Below are positions 56,706 to 64,000 of a stretch of 64,000 nt of DNA, piece by piece (the stretch's first letter is position 1; each line of letters begins with the position of its first letter). Both the position numbers and the translations under genes were made by a program. Below the pieces are notes generated by a model. The model saw only the letters and a list, made by a program, of their open reading frames with translations. It was not told the DNA's origin and did no database searches. Origin of the DNA: Flavobacterium gilvum (GTDB taxonomy: Bacteria; Bacteroidota; Bacteroidia; Flavobacteriales; Flavobacteriaceae); NCBI RefSeq assembly GCF_001761465.1, contig NZ_CP017479.1, forward strand, positions 2,046,001 to 2,110,000, written 5' to 3'.

Positions 56706-57665
56706 TTATTGTTTCTCGTCAGAGTTAAGCCAAATTACACTTTGCTCTGATTTATGATTTTGTCCAATAATGTCTCTGTATAGTTCTGGTCGTCTTGCTT
56801 TTATGTATCGATGTCCTCCCGCCTGAATAAGTTTTTCTGGATTAATTGTAGTGGTTACAAAACTGTCATCAAATGAACGACATTCGGCAAGAACGTCTCC
56901 AAAAGGATCAATAATCATAGAACAACCATTTTTTAGCTGATCATCGTCCATTCCTATTGGGTTTGAAAAAACAACATAAACAGCATTATCATAAGCTCTG
57001 GATGGTAACCATTTCATTAGCCAATCCCGTCCTTTCATACCATCAAATTCCAATCGTAGCGAAGTAGGATCGACTTCACGATTTGCCCAAAGTTTTGGAT
57101 CTACAAAACCTGCTCCTGGTCGTGTTGAAGGTGTACACATCGTTACGTGGGGCATAAAAATTATATCTGCTCCCAATAAAGTTGTTGCCCTTACATTTTC
57201 AATAATGTTGTTGTCGTAACAAATTAAAATTCCGCATTTCCACCCATTAAGTTCAAAAACACAATAATTATTTCCGGGTGTCAAGTTCGGATTTATAAAA
57301 GGATGTAATTTTCTATATTTTGCAACTACTCCATTTTTGTCTACGCAAACGTAGGCTTTGAATAAATTGTCATTTTCGTCTTTTTCAAAAAGGCCTGCTA
57401 ATATTGCAATGTCATATTTTTTTGCTATTTCTGTTAATTTCAAAACACTTTCTCCAGTAGGAATAAATTCTGCTAAATCAAGCATTTGCTCTTTCGAAAG
57501 ATTTCTGGCAAATGTATAACCAGTAATAGAACATTCATGAAAAGCAATTATGTTCGATCCTTCACTTGATGCTTTTTGGGAAAGTTTTTCAATAATAGAG
57601 AGATTATAAGCTTTGTCACCACTTTTGTTTTCAAACTGTGCTGTCGATATTTTTATTTTGTTCAT
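56706..57665 (-). CDS. Carbon-nitrogen hydrolase (nitrilase superfamily)
   Basis: A 319-residue nitrilase-superfamily hydrolase. The Glu-Lys-Cys triad is seen as Glu44 in IAFHECSITGY, Lys119 in KYRKLHPF and Cys149 in ILICYDNN. The family cleaves non-peptide C-N bonds in amides or nitriles. GTRPGAGFVDPKLWANREVD and WLMKWLPSRAYDN resemble the aliphatic-amidase-like or omega-amidase-like branch, but the substrate is unknown. It is cytosolic and lacks a signal peptide. Confidence 0.88.
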   Translation of the reverse strand: MNKIKISTAQFENKSGDKAYNLSIIEKLSQKASSEGSNIIAFHECSITGYTFARNLSKEQMLDLAEFIPTGESVLKLTEIAKKYDIAILAGLFEKDENDNLFKAYVCVDKNGVVAKYRKLHPFINPNLTPGNNYCVFELNGWKCGILICYDNNIIENVRATTLLGADIIFMPHVTMCTPSTRPGAGFVDPKLWANREVDPTSLRLEFDGMKGRDWLMKWLPSRAYDNAVYVVFSNPIGMDDDQLKNGCSMIIDPFGDVLAECRSFDDSFVTTTINPEKLIQAGGHRYIKARRPELYRDIIGQNHKSEQSVIWLNSDEKQ

Positions 57666-57887
57666 AGTAATAGTTACAATGTTTAGTCGATTGTTTTATT
57701 TTTAATCTTCAATGTTAGTTTTGTATTCATAACAATTGATTTATGTGTAAAATTGAAAGATATATACGTAATAAAAAAATATTTTAAGAAATGTTTTTCG
57801 TGGTGTCTGGTCTGCTTGTGTTTAACTATTGTATTAATTTTTACATTTCATTGCGAGATACGGAGTAAACTCACTTTGTTTTTTTCG

Positions 57888-58538
57888 TTATTGTTTTTTT
57901 AACTCTTTTAAATGTGTCCAAAGCATATCTTTTGAAAATTCTCCAAAAAAAGAAATATAATTTCCGTTTGGTGAAACTATTACATAGCTGTAACATGGAT
58001 AATGAAACCTAAAAAATGTTTTCTCTATTATATTCTCAGGGTCCTTGTACCACTTTATAATCCCATCAAATTTCTCCAGACCTTCGTTACGTCTATACAA
58101 ATAAATAGGTTTGGTTTTCGAAATCTTAAAAATTTTCTTTTCCAATGTCGTAAACCATTCCTTGTAAGATTGTCGAGTTGCTGTGCCCGATGAATTATAT
58201 GGGTCTTTTCCAGGATAAAATATTGCAACAAGTGGTTTAGTTCGATCAATTTGTGAATTAGTTCGTTCTTCAATTTTTAAAATAATTTCTTCCAGATTAT
58301 TGATTTTACCTCGTTCGGTTCTGTCTTTTGGTAATAATCGATATTTTTCCAATGAATCATTTTTGGCAATCATTAAATTGTTTTTTTGAGCGATAATAAG
58401 AAATTCTTTTTTTGAAATTTTATTTTCATTTTGGTCAAAGTAAATCCCGTTTTCTGGTAAATCTTGTGCATCACAAAATGTATTGAACAGTATAAATATA
58501 AATAGTATGATTGTTTTTGTAGAATTGACGATTTTCAT
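57888..58538 (-). CDS. Hypothetical exported protein
   Basis: A 216-residue protein with a signal peptide (TIILFIFILFNTFCDAQ), otherwise unrecognised. The mature chain is Lys-rich with basic central segments and a C-terminal YVIVSPNGNYISFFGEFS that suggests a beta-structured domain. It is AT-rich with weak codon bias. A secreted or periplasmic location is the only inference made. Confidence 0.6.
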   Translation of the reverse strand: MKIVNSTKTIILFIFILFNTFCDAQDLPENGIYFDQNENKISKKEFLIIAQKNNLMIAKNDSLEKYRLLPKDRTERGKINNLEEIILKIEERTNSQIDRTKPLVAIFYPGKDPYNSSGTATRQSYKEWFTTLEKKIFKISKTKPIYLYRRNEGLEKFDGIIKWYKDPENIIEKTFFRFHYPCYSYVIVSPNGNYISFFGEFSKDMLWTHLKELKKQ

Positions 58539-58695
58539 GATATTTCTAGCTTATATTCTTGTTAATGATAGTCTTACAAGAAGGTTTTATATGAACAAAT
58601 ATAATATAATCGTGTTGTAAGAAAGAAGAATTTTCGGATTATTTTGAATAAAAAACTTGAAAATTTTATAGCGGGAACTTTCAATAAAAATTTTG

Positions 58696-58703
58696 TAATT
58701 TTG
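58696..58703 (+). promoter_or_regulatory. -7 element for prfA
   Basis: TAATTTTG fits TAnnTTTG exactly, 27 bp before the ATG at 58730, in the context TTTTGTAATTTTGCAG. Confidence 0.6.
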
Positions 58704-58729
58704 CAGTCCAAAATAAAAGGACTTATAAA

Positions 58730-59806
58730 ATGTTAGATAGACTTCAATATGTAAAGCAGCGTTTCGATGAGATTTCGGATTTGATTATCCAGCCGGATGT
58801 CATTGCTGATCAAAAACGTTATGTGCAGCTTAACCAAGAATACAAAAGCATTAAAGCCTTGGTTGAAAAGAGAGAAGAATACATTATAGTTTTGGCAAAT
58901 ATTGATGAGGCAAACGAAATTATTGCCGATGGAAGTGATGCCGAAATGGTGGAAATGGCCAAAATGCAGTTGGATGAAGCCAAAGATCGCCTGCCACAAT
59001 TGGAAGATGAAATTAAATTTATGCTGATCCCAAAAGATCCTGAAGATGCGAAAAACGTTATGGTGGAGATTCGTGCCGGAACGGGTGGGGATGAAGCAAG
59101 TATTTTTGCAGGAGATTTGTTCAGAATGTACACCAAATATTGTGAAAGCATGGGGTGGAGAAGTTCTGTTGTGGATATGAATGAAGGGACTTCGGGTGGT
59201 TTCAAAGAGGTTATTTTTGAAGTTACAGGAGAAGATGTTTACGGAACATTGAAGTTTGAAGCGGGTGTTCACCGTGTGCAACGTGTACCTCAAACGGAAA
59301 CTCAGGGACGTGTACATACATCGGCTGCGACGGTTATGGTACTTCCAGAAGCTGAGGAGTTTGATGTTCAGGTAGATATGAATGATGTTCGTGTGGATTT
59401 CTTTTGTTCGTCAGGACCTGGAGGACAATCGGTGAATACGACGAAATCGGCTGTACGTTTAACTCACATTCCTACCGGATTGGTGGCACAATGTCAGGAT
59501 GAAAAATCACAACATAAAAATAAAGATAAAGCTTTGATGGTATTGCGTTCTCGTTTGTACGAAATGGAATTGGCCAAAAAACAAGAGGAAGATGCCAAAA
59601 AGCGTAGTTCTCAGGTAAGTTCGGGTGACCGTTCGGCTAAGATTCGTACGTATAACTACGCGCAAGGTCGTGTAACCGATCACCGAATTGGTTTGACTCT
59701 TTACGATTTGGGTAACATTATGAATGGTGATATTCAGAAAATTGTTTCCGAATTAGCATTGGTTAACAATATGGAGAAATTAAAAGAAGCTAGCGAAGTT
59801 TTTTAA
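58730..59806 (+). CDS. prfA: Peptide chain release factor 1
   Basis: A 358-residue class I release factor that terminates translation at UAA and UAG. The catalytic GGQ is in [18 protein letters not shown] (about 225-242), and the codon-recognition region is in [22 protein letters not shown]1 reads UAG/UAA through a PxT-type motif; [14 protein letters not shown] near 187-200 contains PQTE. Length is normal. It is followed by a weak terminator and then pyrF. Confidence 0.96.
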   Translation: MLDRLQYVKQRFDEISDLIIQPDVIADQKRYVQLNQEYKSIKALVEKREEYIIVLANIDEANEIIADGSDAEMVEMAKMQLDEAKDRLPQLEDEIKFMLIPKDPEDAKNVMVEIRAGTGGDEASIFAGDLFRMYTKYCESMGWRSSVVDMNEGTSGGFKEVIFEVTGEDVYGTLKFEAGVHRVQRVPQTETQGRVHTSAATVMVLPEAEEFDVQVDMNDVRVDFFCSSGPGGQSVNTTKSAVRLTHIPTGLVAQCQDEKSQHKNKDKALMVLRSRLYEMELAKKQEEDAKKRSSQVSSGDRSAKIRTYNYAQGRVTDHRIGLTLYDLGNIMNGDIQKIVSELALVNNMEKLKEASEVF

Positions 59807-59848
59807 GAAAATAGATGCTGGAGTATACAAAATAGAATAAAGGAAAAG

Positions 59849-59880
59849 ATGCCATACTGAATTAAGTTTTGGCATTTTTT
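59849..59880 (+). terminator. Weak terminator after prfA
   Basis: ATGCCA/TGGCAT stem (59849-59854 with 59870-59875), a 15-base loop and a T-run, about 40 bp after the prfA stop. Confidence 0.55.
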
Positions 59881-59968
59881 TTAATTTTAAAATAACTGAT
59901 ATGTATAATTAGGTTCAAAGTTGGGCAACCTGAAACTTTAAACTTTAAATTTTAAACTTTTCTTTCAA

Positions 59969-60790
59969 ATGACAACACAAGAACTTATAGACCAGATTAA
60001 AATTAAAAAATCATTTCTATGCGTAGGATTGGATGTGGATTTAAATAAAGTACCAAAACATTTATTAACTACCGAAGATCCTATTTTTGAATTCAACAAA
60101 GCTATTATTGATGCGACTCACGATTTGGCTGTGGCTTATAAACCCAATATTGCTTTTTTTGAAGCTTATGGTTTAAAAGGATGGCAGTCATTGCAAAAGA
60201 CGATTGACTATATCAATGAAAAACATCCTGAAATTTTCACCATTGCCGATGCCAAAAGAGGTGATATTGGAAATACTTCGTCGATGTATGCCAAAGCTTT
60301 TTTTGAAGATTTGAATTTTGACAGCGTAACTGTGGCTCCTTATATGGGAAAAGATTCGGTAGAGCCTTTTCTCGCTTTTGAAAATAAACACACTATTATG
60401 TTGGCGTTAACTTCTAATGAAGGTGCTTTTGATTTTCAGACACTTCAGGTTAACGGAAAAGAATTGTACAAGCAGGTTTTGGAAACATCTAAAACATGGA
60501 AAAATTCTGAAAATTTAATGTATGTTGTTGGTGCTACCAAAGCCGAGTATTTTACAGAAATAAGAAAGATTGTTCCAGATAGTTTCTTGCTAGTACCGGG
60601 TGTTGGTGCACAAGGGGGAAGCCTTCAAGAAGTGTGTAAATACGGAATGAATGACAATATTGGACTATTGATTAATTCTTCACGAGCGATTATTTATGCT
60701 TCGAATGGAACTGATTTTGCTGATGTTGCAAGAGCAGAAGCTTTGAAAATGCAACAAGAAATGGAAGAAATAGTTAGTTTGAAATTTTAA
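59969..60790 (+). CDS. pyrF: Orotidine 5'-phosphate decarboxylase
   Basis: A 273-residue orotidine-5'-phosphate decarboxylase of the longer (type 2) class, making UMP in the last step of pyrimidine synthesis. The catalytic Asp-Lys-Asp motif is in [12 protein letters not shown] (about 91-102), and the phosphate loop is [13 protein letters not shown] with [10 protein letters not shown]. Length matches the type 2 class better than the ~230-residue type 1. The leader before the ATG contains CTTTAAAC repeats. Confidence 0.95.
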   Translation: MTTQELIDQIKIKKSFLCVGLDVDLNKVPKHLLTTEDPIFEFNKAIIDATHDLAVAYKPNIAFFEAYGLKGWQSLQKTIDYINEKHPEIFTIADAKRGDIGNTSSMYAKAFFEDLNFDSVTVAPYMGKDSVEPFLAFENKHTIMLALTSNEGAFDFQTLQVNGKELYKQVLETSKTWKNSENLMYVVGATKAEYFTEIRKIVPDSFLLVPGVGAQGGSLQEVCKYGMNDNIGLLINSSRAIIYASNGTDFADVARAEALKMQQEMEEIVSLKF

Positions 60791-60792
60791 AA

Positions 60793-60860
60793 GTTTAAAT
60801 TGTTTAAAGTTTAAAGTTATTTAAAGGTTTAAATTGTTTAAAGTTTAAAGTTGTTTAAAC
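60793..60860 (+). repeat. 34-bp tandem duplication of GTTTAAA-rich unit
   Basis: Two units of 34 bp (60793-60826 and 60827-60860) beginning GTTTAAATTGTTTAAAGTTT, with a shifted final base. A related CTTTAAACTTTAAATTTT run lies at 59936-59958, upstream of pyrF. Confidence 0.7.
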
Positions 60861-60889
60861 GTTTATAGCAATTCTCTTTGAGTATAATT

Positions 60890-60955
60890 AACCGCAAAGT
60901 TCGCAAAGTTTTTCGCAAGGTTCGCAAAGGTAATAACTTTGCGAACTTTGCGGTT
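60890..60955. repeat. Perfect palindrome, 'CGCAAAG' repeat, family B
   Basis: A 21-bp left arm (60890-60910, AACCGCAAAGTTCGC core) and its exact complement (60935-60955), with CGCAAGG/CGCAAAGG units in the loop. It lies upstream of the BtuF-like gene. Confidence 0.9.
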
Positions 60956-61004
60956 TTTTACACAATCCAAAACTTTAAACAAATTAAAAACATTAAACAA
61001 AAAG

Positions 61005-61802
61005 ATGAAGCAATTCAAAGACCAAATAGGAAATATTCACACTTTTAATTCGACTCCAAAGCGAATTGTTTCTCTCGTTCCTTCTCAAACCGAATTATTG
61101 TACGATTTGGGTTTGGAAGAAAACATTGTTGGAATCACCAAGTTTTGTGTGCATCCTTTTCATTTGAAATCTACAAAAAAGATTGTCGGCGGGACTAAGA
61201 ATGTCCATTATGATAGAATCAAGTTATTGGAACCGGATATTATCATTTGCAACAAAGAAGAGAATACGCAGGGAATGGTCGAGGAATTGCAGGAGATTTG
61301 CCCTGTTTGGGTAACGAATGTTGCTTCGTTTGAGTCTAATTTTCAAATGATTACCGACTTTGGTCAGGTTTTTGATAAAAGAACAGAAGCCCGAAAGTGG
61401 AATGATAAATTGGCTTTTGCCTTGAGCGATTTTAAAAAATTTATCAATAATATTCCGGTTAGGAAAGTGGCGTATTTTATTTGGAAAAATCCATATATGG
61501 TTGCCGGTTCAGGAACTTTTATAGATGAATTATTAAAGCTGAACCATTTTCAGAATTATTTTGTTTCCTTAGAAAGGTATCCCGAAATTGATCTTGAAAA
61601 AATTGATGAAGAAAATGAATTGGATTTGATTTTGCTCTCGTCAGAACCGTTTCCGTTTAAAACTGAAGATGGTTATGAAATAGTCAAATCGTTTGGGGAT
61701 AATGCGCAAGCGATTCTAGTAGACGGGGAAATGTTTTCTTGGCACGGAAGCAGATTGATTAAGGCTTTGGAGTATTTTAAATTTCTTCATAAAAGTATTT
61801 AG
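61005..61802 (+). CDS. BtuF-like periplasmic-binding protein
   Basis: A 265-residue helical-backbone periplasmic-binding protein, most like BtuF (cobalamin) or a metal/hemin binder. RIVSLVPSQTELLYDLGLEE (about 19-38) and KFCVHPFH fit the family, as do LLEPDIIICNKEE and WKNPYMVAGSGTFIDELLK. No signal peptide or lipobox is seen, so an unusual cytosolic or peripherally anchored form, or a missed export signal, must be considered. The ATG at 61005 is chosen because an in-frame ATG 22 codons upstream lies in the right arm of the palindromic repeat and its peptide looks random. No transporter partner is adjacent. Confidence 0.72.
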   Translation: MKQFKDQIGNIHTFNSTPKRIVSLVPSQTELLYDLGLEENIVGITKFCVHPFHLKSTKKIVGGTKNVHYDRIKLLEPDIIICNKEENTQGMVEELQEICPVWVTNVASFESNFQMITDFGQVFDKRTEARKWNDKLAFALSDFKKFINNIPVRKVAYFIWKNPYMVAGSGTFIDELLKLNHFQNYFVSLERYPEIDLEKIDEENELDLILLSSEPFPFKTEDGYEIVKSFGDNAQAILVDGEMFSWHGSRLIKALEYFKFLHKSI

Positions 61803-61892
61803 AAAGATAGAATCGATTTGTCAAAAGTCAAAACGACAATTGTCAAAAGCCAAAGTTCAGTAATCTAACAATCTAGAAGTCGTAAAAAGTAC

Positions 61893-61900
61893 TATATTTG
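61893..61900 (+). promoter_or_regulatory. -7 element for the alpha/beta hydrolase
   Basis: TATATTTG, an exact match, about 18 bp before the GTG start codon at 61918. Confidence 0.55.
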
Positions 61901-61917
61901 CTAACAAAAAAAGCCTA

Positions 61918-62730
61918 GTGATTAATTTTACAATTTATAAGAACGAGAACAGCGATCATCCGAGCGGTAGCGAACAGGCGAAGCAATGGGTCACATTTGT
62001 GCATGGAGCTGGAGGAAGTTCATCTATTTGGTTCAAGCAAATAAGGGATTTTAGAAAAGATTACAATGTTTTGTTGTTGGATTTGAGAGGGCACGGTGAG
62101 TCAAAACCAACCTTGAAAACCGCTTTTAAACAAAAATATACTTTTTCGGCTTTGGCCCATGATATACTGGAGGTTTTGGATCATCTTAAAATTGAAAAAT
62201 CACATTTTGTTGGAATTTCATTGGGAACTATCCTCATCAGGCAATTGGCAGAAATGTATCCTGACAGAGTGCAAAGCATGATTCTTGGCGGAGCTATCCT
62301 AAAAATGAATTTTCGTTCTCAAATATTAATGCGTTTGGGAAACACTTTTAAGTATGTTTTACCTTATTTGGTTTTGTATAAGTTTTTTGCTTTTGTGATT
62401 ATGCCCAAAAAAAGTCATAAGCAATCAAGGTCTCTTTTTATAAACGAAGCCAAAAAATTGTATCAAAAGGAATTTATCAAATGGTTTAAATTAACTGCCG
62501 AGATAAATCCAGTGCTGAAATGGTTCAGACAAGTAGAATTGAATATCCCTACGCTTTATGTAATGGGTGAAGAAGACTATATGTTTTTGCCTTCGGTACG
62601 TAAAGTGGCAGAAAATCATTACAAAACTTCTCAGTTATTTGTAATCGAAAATTGCGGACATGTGGTCAATGTTGAGCAACCTAATGCCTTCAATACTGCG
62701 GTTTTGTCTTTTATACAAACAACAAAATAA
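61918..62730 (+). CDS. Alpha/beta-hydrolase
   Basis: A 270-residue alpha/beta-hydrolase. The nucleophile is in GISLGTILIRQLA (about 99-111; GxSxG), the acid is in EEDYMFLPSV and the His is in CGHVVNVEQP. The oxyanion-hole motif is VHGAGGSSSIWF. The start codon is GTG and the leader is very short, which fits the promoter 18 bp upstream. Typical substrates are esters or acyl groups. None is assigned. Confidence 0.85.
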   Translation: MINFTIYKNENSDHPSGSEQAKQWVTFVHGAGGSSSIWFKQIRDFRKDYNVLLLDLRGHGESKPTLKTAFKQKYTFSALAHDILEVLDHLKIEKSHFVGISLGTILIRQLAEMYPDRVQSMILGGAILKMNFRSQILMRLGNTFKYVLPYLVLYKFFAFVIMPKKSHKQSRSLFINEAKKLYQKEFIKWFKLTAEINPVLKWFRQVELNIPTLYVMGEEDYMFLPSVRKVAENHYKTSQLFVIENCGHVVNVEQPNAFNTAVLSFIQTTK

Positions 62731-62753
62731 ATCGAACTTATTGTAACTAAAAA

Positions 62754-62779
62754 TGCCCGCATCATTTAAGATGCGGGCA
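62754..62779. terminator. Hairpin after the alpha/beta hydrolase
   Basis: TGCCCGCATC/GATGCGGGCA stem with a 6-base loop. Only a short T tract follows on the plus strand, and a better one follows on the minus strand (ATTTTTA). The 320-bp gap to the next gene is otherwise AT-rich, with a degenerate ATTGATATTGACATTGCC run near 63027 that resembles the array before gyrB. Confidence 0.6.
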
Positions 62780-63050
62780 ACTTTATAACTAACCAAAACC
62801 AAAGTAATAAATAACCAGTTTATTACATTGCAAAGATGCGAATAATGTTTAAGCATCGTTGTTAAGGAATTGTTATTACTTTTTCTTAAAAAGTTAAGTT
62901 TTTCAAGTTAATTTTAACAGACTATTATTCTTGTTTTTTTGAGCGTAAAATAGCGATTATCAAAGTCGCTTTTGTTTTGCTTTAAATTTTATAAAATGAT
63001 AAAAAAAGCAATATCATTTTATTTAAATTGATATTGACATTGCCATTGAC

Positions 63051-63773
63051 TTATTTTTTGTCCTGTAATGCAAATACCTTTTTTAATAAGTCCGAAGTTC
63101 TCGCATTCAAATCGGTACGAATGTTTTTTTCTTCAACGGTAATCATTTTGAAAACACCATCCAATGCTTTTTTGGTGATGTAATCCGTAAGGTCGGGATT
63201 TACTTTGGTGACTAACGGAATCATGTTGTATTGTTTTATCATTTTGGTCCAGATTACATCGGCACCAACCTTTCCTATGGATTGTTGAACCACTGGATTA
63301 AATTTAGCATAAAGGGGTTGTTGGGTTGATGATTGTAGATAGACCGTTGCAGCGTTTTCCTGTCCCAGCAAAATGCTTTTCGCATCTGTTATTGTTATGT
63401 TTTTGATAGCCGAAACAAATATTGGTGTTGCTTCTTTTACGGCATCTTCGGCGGCGCGGTTCATGGCTAATATTCCTTCATCAGCCAATTTTGAAAGTCC
63501 CATTTTTCGAAGCGTTTTGTCGACTTTTGCCAATTCTTCAGGCATAAGAATTTTTACGGCTTCGTTTTTATAAAATCCATCGGTTGCGGTGAGTTTTGAT
63601 ACTTGAACTGTTACTCCTTTATTAAGCGCTTCTTTTAGCCCGGCGGCAATATCCAGACTGCTGTTTGATTTTGTGATAGTGCCAATTTTATCGGCAGCTT
63701 TTGTAAGTATATCTTTTAGTTGGGCATTACTGATTGCAGGTAGGAGGAGAAGTAGGAATAAGGTTTTTTTCAT
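63051..63773 (-). CDS. DUF4197 exported protein
   Basis: A 240-residue secreted protein with a signal peptide (KKTLFLLLLLPAISNAQL) and one DUF4197 domain of helices (LTKAADKIG, ALNKGVTVQVSKLTATDGFY, MNRAAEDAVKEATPIFVSAI). The domain is widespread and functionally unknown. The ATG at 63773 is chosen over an upstream in-frame start because a -7 element TATTTTTG sits at 63789-63796, inside the longer reading. Confidence 0.82.
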   Translation of the reverse strand: MKKTLFLLLLLPAISNAQLKDILTKAADKIGTITKSNSSLDIAAGLKEALNKGVTVQVSKLTATDGFYKNEAVKILMPEELAKVDKTLRKMGLSKLADEGILAMNRAAEDAVKEATPIFVSAIKNITITDAKSILLGQENAATVYLQSSTQQPLYAKFNPVVQQSIGKVGADVIWTKMIKQYNMIPLVTKVNPDLTDYITKKALDGVFKMITVEEKNIRTDLNARTSDLLKKVFALQDKK

Positions 63774-63788
63774 TTTGTTTATTTTTTT

Positions 63789-63796
63789 CAAAAATA
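63789..63796 (-). promoter_or_regulatory. -7 element for the DUF4197 gene
   Basis: It reads TATTTTTG on the minus strand, an exact TAnnTTTG match, 16 bp upstream of the start codon. Confidence 0.45.
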
Positions 63797-63886
63797 AGTA
63801 AAGAATGTGAACCGATTGGTAGTACTTTATCGATGAAATGTAAAAAAGCATCGATTTAATAAAGAAGCAGCATCGAATTTATTCTG

Positions 63887-63894
63887 TATATTTG
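63887..63894 (+). promoter_or_regulatory. -7 element for the partial gene at the right edge
   Basis: TATATTTG, an exact match, 67 bp before the ATG at 63961. Confidence 0.4.
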
Positions 63895-63960
63895 TAATAT
63901 ATTGAAATATAGATATTTGTGTTTTGTTTTTGATGTGAAAATAATTGCAATTTCAAAGAG

Positions 63961-64000
63961 ATGAAAATACTCGAATTGGAATTATTATCGGATGATATTC
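63961..64000 (+). CDS. Partial gene, possible VOC-family protein
   Basis: The window ends 40 bp into a reading frame that begins MKILELELLSDDI. This N-terminus is typical of small VOC (glyoxalase-fold) proteins, but 13 residues cannot prove it. Confidence 0.4.
   Translation, partial: MKILELELLSDDI

Noticed and set aside
60939..61004. Upstream start of the BtuF-like gene
   Set aside because: The extra 22 residues are encoded by a palindromic repeat arm and a run of AAAC, and they lack a signal peptide.
63774..63851. Longer DUF4197 start at 63851
   Set aside because: A -7 element lies inside the extension, and the residues after 63773 begin with a normal signal peptide.

Overview
The window looks like an ordinary chromosomal stretch of a low-GC member of the Flavobacteriaceae, most likely a Flavobacterium. 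The reasons are the AT-rich sequence, many starts preceded by the Bacteroidota -7 promoter element TAnnTTTG and not by Shine-Dalgarno sequences, a fused SecDF, TonB-dependent receptors with a carboxypeptidase-like N-terminal domain, and many short palindromic intergenic repeats. I see no rRNA, tRNA, CRISPR array, prophage or transposase.

Layout. 0.1-4.8 kb is a surface-polysaccharide segment: two GT2 and two GT4 glycosyltransferases and a FdtA-like sugar ketoisomerase, ending in an FtsE-type ATPase that overlaps one GT2 gene. 5.9-12.4 kb holds a 1004-residue TPR protein, a PhzF-family enzyme, an outer-membrane beta-barrel and a small GreA-like protein. 12.6-17.6 kb is a tight gatC-like/gatA/gatB operon in which gatB is fused in frame to a complete aspartyl-tRNA synthetase. 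17.9-25.0 kb has an orphan AT-rich gene, gyrB, mdh and secDF. 25.1-38.2 kb is mostly housekeeping: a divergent LysR/MdaB-like pair, lgt, yidD, cysS, folE, an aminotransferase, an aspartic protease with a PDZ domain, a DUF1573 protein, valS, a HIT protein and a beta-hydroxyacid dehydrogenase.

38.5-51.7 kb, all on the minus strand, is an iron/redox cluster. It has two siderophore-type TonB receptors, an ApbE flavin transferase, a PepSY membrane protein fused to flavodoxin and NAD(P)H:flavin reductase domains, a DUF2271 protein with an ApbE-like target motif, a secreted ankyrin protein, a second PepSY membrane protein and a small lipoprotein. I read it as a route carrying electrons from cytosolic NAD(P)H across the inner membrane to a periplasmic flavoprotein, probably to reduce imported ferric siderophore. 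51.9-64 kb returns to mixed housekeeping: topB, an S9 peptidase, a nitrilase-family enzyme, a secreted unknown, prfA, pyrF, a BtuF-like protein, an alpha/beta hydrolase, a DUF4197 protein and the first codons of another gene.

The two most notable points are the covalent GatB-AspRS fusion, whose AspRS part carries the His associated with non-discriminating enzymes, and the flavin-based redox cluster. A third is the load of dispersed palindromic repeats. At least six families occur, some in two to six copies within 64 kb, and one is read in frame as the core of a signal peptide and as the C-terminal tail of YidD.
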